A stretch of 6,857 nt of DNA from CAYUNT01 sp964446285 (GCA_964446285.1 CAYUNT010000221.1:1-6857); one strand, 5' to 3'. Shown: positions 1 to 6,670, counted from the stretch's first letter. Numbers and translations: made by a program. The notes: generated by a model from the letters alone, not told the origin.

Positions 1-127
1 CCCCCGCCCAACTCTCTTCCCGGTAGCTTTTATTTATGAGTCAACAGGTAACTTTTGCTGCTGGCACAATAGGCGGGATTTTCGTCATTTCTTTTCTCGG
101 CACTAAGACTTTCAAGGGGTTTGGGTA

Positions 128-156
128 TTGACAACCGCCCAAATCCTTATTAGGTT
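128..156 (+). promoter_or_regulatory. Possible sigma70-type promoter of the XPB operon
   Basis: A perfect TTGACA hexamer lies at 128-133. With a 17-base spacer the -10 position would be TAGGTT at 151-156, which matches TATAAT at only three positions. A better-looking TTATAG at 155-160 would need a 21-base spacer. The -35 box is convincing but the -10 is weak, so this is a candidate only. It would give a leader of about 85 bases before the chosen start. Confidence 0.35.
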
Positions 157-236
157 ATAGCAATGGTAGATTAATGCCCGCCGAAAGACTGGCATGGAAT
201 CTACAAGAATTATTTCTCTGCAACTCATTCGCTTCT

Positions 237-241
237 GGGAG
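237..241 (+). promoter_or_regulatory. Ribosome binding site deciding the XPB start
   Basis: GGGAG at 237-241 sits six bases before the ATG at 248. The alternative in-frame ATG at 194 has no comparable site and would add 18 residues that do not fit the family. The protein read from 248 begins just before the conserved 'IIVQ' strand, as in mycobacterial XPB proteins. Confidence 0.75.
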
Positions 242-247
242 AAACAG

Positions 248-1954
248 ATGGCATTTCGTCCGGACAAGCCGATCATCGTTCAAGGTGACAATATCCTTCT
301 CGATGTCGGAAGTCCTTTGTATGAAGAGGCTCGCGACGCACTGGCCGCATTCGCCGAATTGGAAAAAAGCCCGGATTATGTCCATACCTATCGAATTACG
401 CCACTCTCGCTGTGGAACGCGGCATCCACGGGCCTGAGCGCAGACCAGATCGTCCAGTCGCTCGAACGCCTTTCGGCCTTTCCCGTTCCCGCCAACGTCC
501 TGCGCGATATTCGCGAGCAGATCGGGCGTTTCGGGCGCCTGCGCCTTCTCAAGGAAGGCAGCGACCTGCTGCTGGAATCCTCAGACCGCAATGTCATTCT
601 TGAAGTTCTTCACGCCAAAAGCGTTCGCCCATTCATTCAGGAAGAACTTGACGCCACGCGCCTGAAAGTCGATCCCCGCCATCGCGGCCTTCTCAAGCAG
701 GCGCTCATTAAAATAGGCTATCCGGTCGAGGACTTGGCCGGCTATGTGGACGGAGCGGCGCTTGACGTCGAATTGCTCGATGTGGCGCGTTCGGGTGAAC
801 CGTTTCATCTGCGGGATTATCAACGCGATGCCGTCGAGATATTTTACGCGGCCGGCTCGCAGCGCGGCGGTTCGGGCGTGCTTGTTTTGCCCTGCGGCGC
901 GGGGAAGACAGTGATCGGCATTGCCACCATGGCGCGCTTCAAACAACAGGCGCTGATCCTGTGCACAAATATCACGGCGCTGCGCCAGTGGCGTGACGAA
1001 CTGCTTGATAAAACCAGCATCAATCCCGATTTGGTGGGGGAGTATTCGGGCGAGGCGAAGGAAATTAAACCGGTTACGTTAACGACTTACCAGATTCTCA
1101 CCTATCGCAAACACAAAGACGATGAATTCCTGCACATGGGCCTGTTCGACCGCGAAGGATGGGGATTGATTATTTACGATGAAGTGCATCTGCTTCCGGC
1201 GCCTGTTTTCCGCGCCGTGGCGGACATCCAGGGCAAACGCCGCCTCGGCCTGACGGCCACTCTGGTCCGCGAAGACGGCAAGGAAGACGACGTGTTCTCG
1301 CTAATCGGTCCGAAGAAATTCGACGTTCCCTGGAAGCAACTCGAAGCCCAGGGCTGGATCGCCAAGGCCGAATGCATGGAAATCCGCATCCCGCTTCCTG
1401 AATCCCTGCGGCTTGAACACGCCACAGCCGAGCCAAAGGCGAAATTCCGCATTGCGGCGGAAAATCCGGCAAAACTCGATATTATCCGGCGCATCATCGA
1501 CCGCCACAAAGGCGATAACATCCTGATCATCGGCCAGTATCTGGACCAGCTCGAGATGATCGCCAAGGAATTCCACGCCCCTATCATTACTGGGAAAACC
1601 CCCAACCGTGAACGCGAAGTCCTTTATTCGCAATTCAAAGCGGGCGAAATCAAACTGATGATCGTCTCGAAGGTGGCCAATTTCGCGATCGACCTGCCGG
1701 ACGCCAACGTAGCCATCCAGGTTTCCGGAACCTTTGGGTCGCGCCAGGAAGAAGCCCAGCGTCTTGGCCGGATTTTGCGCCCAAAGGGCGAAGGCCTCGA
1801 GAACATCGCGCATTTCTATTCGGTTGTGTCCAAGGACACCAAGGAAGCCGATGAATTCGCCCGCAAACGCCGCCTGTTCCTGGCGGAACAGGGCTATCGC
1901 TATACGATTGAGGATGAAGAACTTCCCGTTCGCGAAGGCACCCGGGTGGCCTGA
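248..1954 (+). CDS. xpb: XPB/ERCC3-type ATP-dependent DNA helicase
   Basis: This is a 568-residue superfamily 2 helicase of the XPB (Rad25/ERCC3) family, whose members are 3'-5' DNA translocases. In eukaryotes XPB is the DNA-opening ATPase of TFIIH. In bacteria it is thought to act in DNA repair, but its role is less settled. Visible in order: an XPB N-terminal domain (about residues 8-125, with YRITPLSLW); a damage-recognition-like linker; the RDYQ segment at 189-192; Walker A PCGAGKT at 215-221; the DEVH box at 311-314; GLTATLVRED at 334-343, which includes the XPB-specific RED motif; a thumb-like insertion near 370-405; motif V near 474-493; and motif VI QRLGRILRP at 504-512. Catalytic motifs are intact. 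Length and sequence closely match mycobacterial XPB as I remember it (about 550 residues). Archaeal XPB usually lacks this N-terminal domain. The p52-like gene follows after 70 bases on the same strand, probably in one operon. Confidence 0.97.
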   Translation: MAFRPDKPIIVQGDNILLDVGSPLYEEARDALAAFAELEKSPDYVHTYRITPLSLWNAASTGLSADQIVQSLERLSAFPVPANVLRDIREQIGRFGRLRLLKEGSDLLLESSDRNVILEVLHAKSVRPFIQEELDATRLKVDPRHRGLLKQALIKIGYPVEDLAGYVDGAALDVELLDVARSGEPFHLRDYQRDAVEIFYAAGSQRGGSGVLVLPCGAGKTVIGIATMARFKQQALILCTNITALRQWRDELLDKTSINPDLVGEYSGEAKEIKPVTLTTYQILTYRKHKDDEFLHMGLFDREGWGLIIYDEVHLLPAPVFRAVADIQGKRRLGLTATLVREDGKEDDVFSLIGPKKFDVPWKQLEAQGWIAKAECMEIRIPLPESLRLEHATAEPKAKFRIAAENPAKLDIIRRIIDRHKGDNILIIGQYLDQLEMIAKEFHAPIITGKTPNREREVLYSQFKAGEIKLMIVSKVANFAIDLPDANVAIQVSGTFGSRQEEAQRLGRILRPKGEGLENIAHFYSVVSKDTKEADEFARKRRLFLAEQGYRYTIEDEELPVREGTRVA

Positions 1955-2024
1955 GGCGGAGCGTGTGACGCCGCCTGCTAAGGCTCCTTCCGGCCCGATC
2001 CGTTGTTCAGGATGACATTCTCTC
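1955..2024. repeat. Spacer with hairpin, resembling an interspersed intergenic repeat
   Basis: Immediately after the XPB stop codon, GGCG-GA-GCGT at 1955-1964 can pair with ACGCCGCC at 1968-1975. This gives an eight-pair stem with a two-base bulge and a three-base loop, and no T-run follows. At 2007-2017 the minus strand reads TGTCATCCTGA, a core I recall from widespread bacterial intergenic repeats whose chance translations read 'CHPERSEG'. The chance translation here reads CHPEQRIGPEG. The only Shine-Dalgarno-like AGGA for the next gene (2009-2012) lies inside this core. Repeat identity is inferred from memory of the motif. Confidence 0.4.
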
Positions 2025-4796
2025 ATGAAGCTGAAAAGCATTCTGAAAAAGCTCTCGCTGGAATCCCTCCGCAATCTTGTGGACTATTGGCAAATCCCCT
2101 TTCCGCCTTTGCCAGCAACGTCGCCGGAGGAATTCCTGTCGGACTATTTGTATCCGCGCCTCCAGCAGCGTCCGCATTTCGACCTGGCCTTCGGACAGCT
2201 CAACAGCGAAGAGCGCGATTTAGTGCATTTTCTCGCCATGCACGGCGGCGACCTGGAAAAACGCGAGGTCCTCGAACGGCTGTATGAAGGCGGCGAGGAT
2301 CAAATGGACACGCTTGTGGCCCAGCTGTCCGCCAAGGGCTTCGTGTATTATGACAAAATTGTGGAAGACTCCTCGGCCCCCCTCATGGTCGGGCTGCCCG
2401 AGCCATATTTGCGTTTCATCGAGCTGCCGGCTTATTGGGAAGGCTATCTTGGATTTTTCTTGCGCAATCTGGGCAATCAACAGGTCCGCCATCTGGCTTC
2501 GCAGGGGTTGAAATTGCCCGTGGACTCCACGCGCAAGGACTACCTCCTGAATGAAATCCGCAATTACCTGCTGAACCCGCGCACGCTTCGCCAGCACATC
2601 GACCAGCTGGGCGAGGATCAGCGCGTGCTTTTCCACATGCTCGTCGATTGCAAGGGCAGTTGCCTCTATCGCGATCTTCTCGAGATGGGATTCCAAAAAC
2701 GCAGCGACCACTCGAAGGCAGACCATATCAACGCCCTTCTCCAGACGAGCGGCCTCGTTTATACAGCGGTTCCGGGCGCGAACAAATACAGCAGCCTCCT
2801 GATGATTCCGCGCGATGTGTATTACATTGTCACACATCACTTCCAGCCCGACCGGCGCTCGCTCCGCGAACTCGACACGGTTTCTGTGATTGAGAAGGAA
2901 AAGGGGCCGGGCATCATTCTGGATAATTCCACGACCCTCCTGCGCGACTTGGTAATTTTCGCCGCGCAGGTGAACCGCATGAATGTCCGCCCGCTGGCAA
3001 ACGGCGGCGTCGGGCGCAACGACCTGAAGAAAATCCTGCCGCTTCTTTCGCGCCACAAATCGCTCAAATACTGCCAGTTTCTGTCGCTATTTCTCATGCA
3101 GAAAAAGTTCCTCATCTCGGCCGGGGAACAGTTCCGCATTTCGAACCATTTCCTGCGCTGGCTGGACGACAGCCGTCAGGCGTGCGAACAAATCGTCAAC
3201 TGGTGGATGGATACAGGCGATTGGAACGAGGAATTCGTCGAAGGCAACGTAGCCCACGCCGATCTGCCTCCGGGCAACCTGGTAAATATCCCCGAATTCC
3301 GCCGGATTGTTATCCGCCATATCGCCGATCTTCCCTCGGAGCGCTGGTGCAGTTTCGGCGGGTTTGCCGAGGCGCTCAATCCGCAGATCGAAGCGCAAAT
3401 CCCCCGGCGCGGCGGTGGGGGAGCGGTGGACCGCCATAACCGGGCGAATGACCTCGTTATCGAATCCGTCGTGGCCGAACCTATGTTCTGGCTCGGCCTG
3501 GTCTCGCTTGGGCTGGAATCGCCCGAGGACGTCGATTTCATTGGAACTCGAATTGGCAACGGCCGCACGGCCCCGCGCTCGGGCCGCCGCGGACGCCCGC
3601 CCAAGCAAAAATCCGCCAATTTCTACTTCCGCCTCACCGACTTGGGGCGCCGCATTTTGGAGGCGCAGGCGCAAGGACAGCCCGCCGGAGCCGCCGTTCT
3701 GCCCAAGCCTGCTGCAGAGCCGGGCGAGGACCCTTTGCGGTTCCTCGATTGCACATCCACTCAAATTATTGTTCAGCCCAACCTGGAAATCCTCGCGCCG
3801 CCAGATTTGAACCTGCGCCATTTTTATCACCTGAACGAATTCGCCGACTGCCTGTCGATCGACGTCATGTCCACGCTGCGCATCAGCCGCGAATCCGTCC
3901 GTTCGGGGATGGATCACGGTGTGCATGCGGAAGACATGATAAACTTCCTCGCCCAATCGACTGGCGGACGGCTTCCGGACAGCGTCAAGCAACTTATCAC
4001 GGAAACCAGCGACCGCCACGGCGATGTGAATATGGGTTACGCGGGCGGCTATATCGTCGTGGACGACCCCATTTTCCTTGAGGAAATCAAGGCAAACAAA
4101 CGGCTTGGGGCCGCGATAAAAGACATCATCGACAACCGCCTTGTCTTGCTCAACTCCGACGTGAATGTCCGCAAACTGGCGAAAGAACTCCAGCGCATCG
4201 GCTTCATGCCGCATCTGGGCAGCGAACATGTCCATGTAGTGGACGAAGACACCTTCCACCTCTCGCTGACGAAAGAGGACATGTATACGCTGTTCGCGGC
4301 GCTGCGGCTCCTGCAGGCCATCGAGGAAAACATGGGCGCCAGCATGACGGAAGACAAAGTGGCGCAGCTCATCGAGCGCCTCAAGCCGGACGCGCGCGTG
4401 TATTATTCGATCGGCTTGCTCGCCGAAAGCCTCGCGAAAACCTGGACAAAGTCGTTCGAGGACAACTACCGCGCGCGCATCGAGGAAGTGAAAAGCAAAT
4501 ACAAAACGCAACTGACGAAAATCGTATCGACCTCGCAGCCTAAGCGCACAACCAAATACGCCTTCAAGGGACCCAATCCGGCGCGCGAAAAAGACGACGT
4601 TTCAAAAATGGTCGATTTCGCCATCGAAAACGATTTCGAAATCGAAATCCAATACATCAAAGCCGACGGCACGGAAGTGACGGAGGTCATCGCGCCTGAA
4701 AGCCTCGAACGCGAAAAGGTCTATGCGCACTGCCGCCAGCGAAACACCTACGCGGTCTATCGCCTGGACCGCATCATTCAGTCTAAACTCGTGTAG
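2025..4796 (+). CDS. XPB partner protein with p52/Tfb2-like domain and C-terminal WYL-like domain
   Basis: This 923-residue protein probably binds the XPB helicase encoded just upstream. Residues 1-430 are mainly helical, with winged-helix-like stretches; the opening resembles helicase-associated proteins found beside mycobacterial XPB. Residues 435-547 look like a winged helix ending in RLTDLGRRIL, interrupted by a low-complexity loop with the AT-hook-like RRGRPPK (521-527). Residues 577-705 match the Helicase_C_3/XPB N-terminal-like family: IIVQPNLEIL, then ISRESVRSGMDHGVHAEDM and LPDSVKQLI. The order and wording also fit the clutch domain of TFIIH p52. Residues about 856-923 look like a WYL domain (EIQYIKADGT, then YAVYRLDRI). 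No helicase motifs are present. ATG 2025 is the first possible start because TGA at 2013-2015 is in frame. Its AGGA is 12 bases away, which is long. Function as XPB regulator or DNA-binding subunit is inference. Confidence 0.88.
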   Translation: MKLKSILKKLSLESLRNLVDYWQIPFPPLPATSPEEFLSDYLYPRLQQRPHFDLAFGQLNSEERDLVHFLAMHGGDLEKREVLERLYEGGEDQMDTLVAQLSAKGFVYYDKIVEDSSAPLMVGLPEPYLRFIELPAYWEGYLGFFLRNLGNQQVRHLASQGLKLPVDSTRKDYLLNEIRNYLLNPRTLRQHIDQLGEDQRVLFHMLVDCKGSCLYRDLLEMGFQKRSDHSKADHINALLQTSGLVYTAVPGANKYSSLLMIPRDVYYIVTHHFQPDRRSLRELDTVSVIEKEKGPGIILDNSTTLLRDLVIFAAQVNRMNVRPLANGGVGRNDLKKILPLLSRHKSLKYCQFLSLFLMQKKFLISAGEQFRISNHFLRWLDDSRQACEQIVNWWMDTGDWNEEFVEGNVAHADLPPGNLVNIPEFRRIVIRHIADLPSERWCSFGGFAEALNPQIEAQIPRRGGGGAVDRHNRANDLVIESVVAEPMFWLGLVSLGLESPEDVDFIGTRIGNGRTAPRSGRRGRPPKQKSANFYFRLTDLGRRILEAQAQGQPAGAAVLPKPAAEPGEDPLRFLDCTSTQIIVQPNLEILAPPDLNLRHFYHLNEFADCLSIDVMSTLRISRESVRSGMDHGVHAEDMINFLAQSTGGRLPDSVKQLITETSDRHGDVNMGYAGGYIVVDDPIFLEEIKANKRLGAAIKDIIDNRLVLLNSDVNVRKLAKELQRIGFMPHLGSEHVHVVDEDTFHLSLTKEDMYTLFAALRLLQAIEENMGASMTEDKVAQLIERLKPDARVYYSIGLLAESLAKTWTKSFEDNYRARIEEVKSKYKTQLTKIVSTSQPKRTTKYAFKGPNPAREKDDVSKMVDFAIENDFEIEIQYIKADGTEVTEVIAPESLEREKVYAHCRQRNTYAVYRLDRIIQSKLV

Positions 4797-4818
4797 GGGC
4801 GTAAAATACCGGCAAAAA

Positions 4819-4850
4819 CCAGGGCGGCAATCCTGGCCTCGCATCTTTTT
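4819..4850 (+). terminator. Weak terminator-like hairpin after the XPB operon
   Basis: CCAGG at 4819-4823 pairs with CCTGG at 4832-4836, possibly extended by one G-T pair. Nine bases later comes a run of five T (4846-4850). The stem is short and the T-run is separated from it, so termination would be inefficient at best, and some read-through into the next gene is likely. Confidence 0.22.
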
Positions 4851-4862
4851 GCAGTGCGGAAT

Positions 4863-4866
4863 GGAG
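4863..4866 (+). promoter_or_regulatory. Ribosome binding site deciding the pRiA4b ORF-3-like start
   Basis: GGAG at 4863-4866 lies six bases before the ATG at 4873. Two other in-frame ATGs exist at 4723 and 4861. The first lies inside the preceding gene and adds 50 residues without family character. The second overlaps the binding site itself. Confidence 0.7.
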
Positions 4867-4872
4867 CGAAAA

Positions 4873-5352
4873 ATGACAGAGAAAATCGATCTATATACAT
4901 TGATAGTATCTCTGTTTGATGCCCCAATCACAGAGAAATTCCTCGAGAAAAATCCAGTCGTGGCTCGAACGATTGTCATTCGGGGCGATCAAACCCTGGA
5001 GGACTTGCACGAGGTCATTTTCAAGGCATTCAACCGGGAGGAAGAGCATCTGTATGAATTTCAGTTAGGCGGCGAAGGGCCGGATGATCCGGCAGCCACA
5101 TGCTATGGCGTTTACGTCGATGGCAAGCCGTCAGGTTCAAAACGCAAAAAGATGAAGGATGCCAGCAAGGCAAAGATGAGCGATCTCCAACTGGCTCCCG
5201 AGGAGGCTTTTGGATATTGTTTTGATTTTGGAGACTGCTGGTGGCACCAAATCAACGTAGTTTCCATCGAGAAGGCAACACCAAGGGGAGAGTATCCGCG
5301 AGTCACCAAACGAATAGGCAAAAGCCCTCCGCAATATCCGAACTTCGAGTAG
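4873..5352 (+). CDS. Plasmid pRiA4b ORF-3-like family protein
   Basis: This 159-residue soluble protein has the features of the PRiA4_ORF3 family, sometimes labelled 'IS1096 element passenger TnpR family'. Visible are an N-terminal beta segment ending in ARTIVIRGDQTLEDLHEVIF (31-50), the LYEFQLGG strand (60-67), the central FDFGDCWWHQINV (117-129) where relatives usually have a GD-W-H pattern, and the ending GEYPRVTKRIGKSPPQYP (139-156). All family landmarks are present, so the gene looks intact. Its biochemical role is unknown to me; the family is common on plasmids and in accessory regions. It starts 76 bases after the XPB partner gene, on the same strand, with only a weak possible terminator between. 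The next gene follows after 28 bases, so those two are probably co-transcribed. Confidence 0.9.
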   Translation: MTEKIDLYTLIVSLFDAPITEKFLEKNPVVARTIVIRGDQTLEDLHEVIFKAFNREEEHLYEFQLGGEGPDDPAATCYGVYVDGKPSGSKRKKMKDASKAKMSDLQLAPEEAFGYCFDFGDCWWHQINVVSIEKATPRGEYPRVTKRIGKSPPQYPNFE

Positions 5353-5380
5353 CGGAAGCGGCCAACACGGCGATTGGCGC

Positions 5381-5743
5381 ATGAATAGGCATCGCGAGGA
5401 ATTTGGCGAGGAAATTGCTGCCGCAGACTATATTTTTCTTTTTCCCGACGGGATAAAAAATCCCGTGCGGGCGCGTGTTGGGAAGCCCTATGAGGAAGAG
5501 TCTGATATGTGGGCCTGTCCGATGGAATTGCGCGGTTTTGAATCCCGCTACGCTGAGGCGCGAGGCGCAGATTCCATGCAGGCGCTTTGCCTGGCCATTT
5601 CGTTCCTGCGGGACCGCATGGAGGATTTCCTCGAAAAAGGCGGCAAAGTCCTGGACCCCAGAGAAGGTCTGGAGATGAAACCGCCGCATTTGTGGTCTGG
5701 AATCGCCAAAATCAGCGGATTCCTCAACCGGACGCGGCAATAA
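5381..5743 (+). CDS. Small protein resembling DUF6968 family
   Basis: This 120-residue soluble protein has no signal peptide or membrane segment. It has the sequence pattern I associate with DUF6968-type proteins: a short beta-rich N-terminus (YIFLFPDGIKNPVRARVGKP, residues 17-36), then WACPMELRG (44-52), then a GADSMQALCLAISFLRDRM helix (62-80). The family label is from memory and not certain; the function is unknown. In such families the small size and position in accessory DNA sometimes go with immunity-type or regulatory roles, but nothing here proves that. No good Shine-Dalgarno precedes ATG 5381; GGAAG at 5354-5358 is too far away. The next in-frame Met is residue 43, beyond conserved sequence, so 5381 is the best start. 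Translation may depend on coupling to the upstream gene, which ends 28 bases earlier. Confidence 0.72.
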   Translation: MNRHREEFGEEIAAADYIFLFPDGIKNPVRARVGKPYEEESDMWACPMELRGFESRYAEARGADSMQALCLAISFLRDRMEDFLEKGGKVLDPREGLEMKPPHLWSGIAKISGFLNRTRQ

Positions 5744-5760
5744 GGTTGTTTTTAGTTGTC

Positions 5761-5796
5761 TGTCACGGCTTTAGGGGAAGAGCGAAAGCTGTGACA
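5761..5796. terminator. Strong inverted repeat between convergent genes, possible terminator
   Basis: Bases 5761-5772 (TGTCACGGCTTT) pair with 5785-5796 (AAAGCTGTGACA). This gives a 12-pair stem containing one G-T wobble, with a 12-base loop. It starts 17 bases after the last plus-strand gene. Neither strand shows a proper T-run directly after the stem, so factor-independent termination is unproven. RNA end protection, or a repeat of mobile origin, are alternatives. Confidence 0.4.
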
Positions 5797-5819
5797 AATG
5801 TTTCCTTACCGCAGGAAAT

Positions 5820-5838
5820 CTTGGGCAGGATGCCCAAG
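5820..5838. repeat. Perfect short hairpin, likely part of an intergenic repeat
   Basis: CTTGGGCA at 5820-5827 and TGCCCAAG at 5831-5838 form a perfect eight-pair stem around the loop GGA. The phrase 'TTGGGCAGGATGCCCAAG' resembles interspersed hairpin repeats I recall from intergenic regions of several environmental bacterial genomes. Copy number in this genome cannot be seen here. Confidence 0.45.
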
Positions 5839-6055
5839 CCACTTGTTGCCGTTCATCCCGTCGCACTTGATGGCCTTCTTTGCGCCATCCGGATGCCGCA
5901 CCGTGTCCGTCACGCTCGTCATCGTCCCGCCTGTGCCGACGCCCTGGCTCCAATCCGCTGCGCCCATCCTCCTGTTCTCCCGCCCACTCATCTTGCCCAC
6001 TTCCCTAATCCCGATACCTGATCTGTTCTTCTTTCCAACTGCCAATTCGAGATGC

Positions 6056-6412
6056 TTAAGTCGATAAATGCCGAATTCGCACTTGGCCATGCGATATAAC
6101 CGTAAAAGCGTCCTCAAGCCCCTTTTCATGGCGGCGAATGGCATCCGCCACCGTGCTTGCCTTGGCCTCGTTGCTGATGCCAGCCAGCCGGACAAGCAGC
6201 ACACCCCGCGCGACGCGCCCCAAGCGGAATACCAGTTCCCCAAAATCCTTGTCCGCCGTGATAAGAATGGCCTCCGCGCGGTTATTGCGGCTCAAAACAT
6301 CCTCATCGCCAATTCCTGGCGCCAACTCCGTCACACACTCCACCTCATGCCCGTCGCGCCGCAGACGCTGGGCGATCTGGATTTCCACGGATTCATCGAC
6401 CACGAACCTCAT
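6056..6412 (-). CDS. DUF5615 PIN-like protein, probable VapC45-type toxin
   Basis: This 118-residue protein belongs to the DUF5615 (Mut7-C/PIN-like) family, which includes the toxin of the mycobacterial VapBC45 system. Such proteins are presumed metal-dependent ribonucleases. The acidic residues expected in a PIN-like site are visible: VVDES at 4-8 (D6, E7), GDEDVL at 35-40, and TADKDFGEL at 52-60 (D54, D56). A GVLLVRL strand (70-76) and the ending VRIRHLST match the family shape. Length is normal and no disruption is seen. The ATG overlaps the stop of the upstream DUF433 gene in an ATGA junction (6409-6412), so translation is coupled and the antitoxin-like protein is made first. Toxic activity is inferred from family and gene order. 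Confidence 0.9.
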   Translation of the reverse strand: MRFVVDESVEIQIAQRLRRDGHEVECVTELAPGIGDEDVLSRNNRAEAILITADKDFGELVFRLGRVARGVLLVRLAGISNEAKASTVADAIRRHEKGLEDAFTVISHGQVRIRHLST

Positions 6413-6657
6413 CGCGAGGCCGTCTCCGCCAAAGGATGCAAAGGATACACCACGTCGGCGCGCAAGGCCTTCGCGGCGAAATCCAGCGCCGCGCGGATGG
6501 CCTCGGGAGTGAGGCGCGGATGCGCTTCCAAAATCTGCTCAGGCGTTTCGCCCGCCGCCAGTTTCTCGACGATCAACTCGACTGGAATGCGCGTTCCTTC
6601 AATGACGGGTTTGCCCATCATTACGCGCGGATCGGAAATGACGCGGGGCGGATTCAT
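6409..6657 (-). CDS. DUF433 protein, probable VapB45-type antitoxin
   Basis: This is an 82-residue DUF433 protein, a small helix-turn-helix-containing family that acts as antitoxin and DNA-binding repressor when paired with DUF5615 proteins. The signature is complete: RVISDPRVMMGKPVIEGTRI (5-24), PVELIVEKLAAGETPEQILE (25-44), then HPRLTPEAIRAALDFAAKAL (46-65). The start at 6657 is chosen because an AGGGAGA site lies seven bases upstream and because the family begins right at 'RVISDP'. A longer in-frame version from 6789 would add 44 residues rich in R and A that look like translated leader. It is the first gene of a two-gene minus-strand unit. Binding to its own promoter region is likely by analogy, and a dyad is present there. 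Confidence 0.92.
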   Translation of the reverse strand: MNPPRVISDPRVMMGKPVIEGTRIPVELIVEKLAAGETPEQILEAHPRLTPEAIRAALDFAAKALRADVVYPLHPLAETASR

Positions 6658-6663
6658 GGAAAT

Positions 6664-6670
6664 TCTCCCT
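6664..6670 (-). promoter_or_regulatory. Ribosome binding site deciding the DUF433 start
   Basis: Read on the minus strand, AGGGAGA occupies 6670-6664. Counting from its GGGAG core (6669-6665), seven bases separate it from the ATG at 6657. This strong site favours the short 82-residue reading of the DUF433 gene over the extended frame that begins at 6789. Confidence 0.8.

Larger units (their letters stand above)
1..247. other. Gene-free leader upstream of the helicase operon
   Basis: This stretch is visibly richer in A and T than the genes that follow. No reading frame crosses it with convincing protein character. Reading frame 2 is open from the window edge to about base 115, but its translation has no recognisable pattern. 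A 31-codon frame starting at base 36 has a hydrophobic middle but no ribosome binding site. The stretch most likely holds the promoter and 5' untranslated leader of the XPB gene. The end of an upstream gene cannot be excluded because the window begins here. Confidence 0.55.
5744..6055. other. Gene-free convergent spacer
   Basis: This 312-base stretch separates the plus-strand genes from the minus-strand toxin-antitoxin-like pair, so transcription converges on it. It holds two hairpins, listed separately (5761-5796 and 5820-5838). The rest, about 5840-6055, is pyrimidine-rich on the plus strand. A 61-codon minus-strand frame (5806-5991) crosses it, but it has no recognisable homology and its end lies in the hairpin sequence. 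I see no convincing gene here. Confidence 0.6.

Noticed and set aside
36..131. A 31-codon frame with a hydrophobic middle
   Set aside because: It has no ribosome binding site, is too short to judge, and runs into the proposed -35 box of the XPB operon.
1301..2074. A 257-codon minus-strand frame across the end of the XPB gene
   Set aside because: It is antisense to conserved helicase motifs. Its N-terminal part is only the chance translation of the repeat-like spacer.
3087..4511. A 474-codon open frame on the minus strand
   Set aside because: It lies wholly antisense to the XPB partner gene, whose sense protein shows clear domains. The antisense translation has no recognisable motif, and long antisense frames are expected from G+C-rich codon use.
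4631..4644. A perfect 14-base palindrome inside the XPB partner gene
   Set aside because: It is explained by the codons of the alternating Asp-Phe-Glu-Ile run at the start of the WYL-like domain and lies far from any control region.
5806..5991. A 61-codon minus-strand frame in the convergent spacer
   Set aside because: It has a marginal ribosome binding site, no recognisable homology, and its last codons are translated hairpin-repeat sequence.
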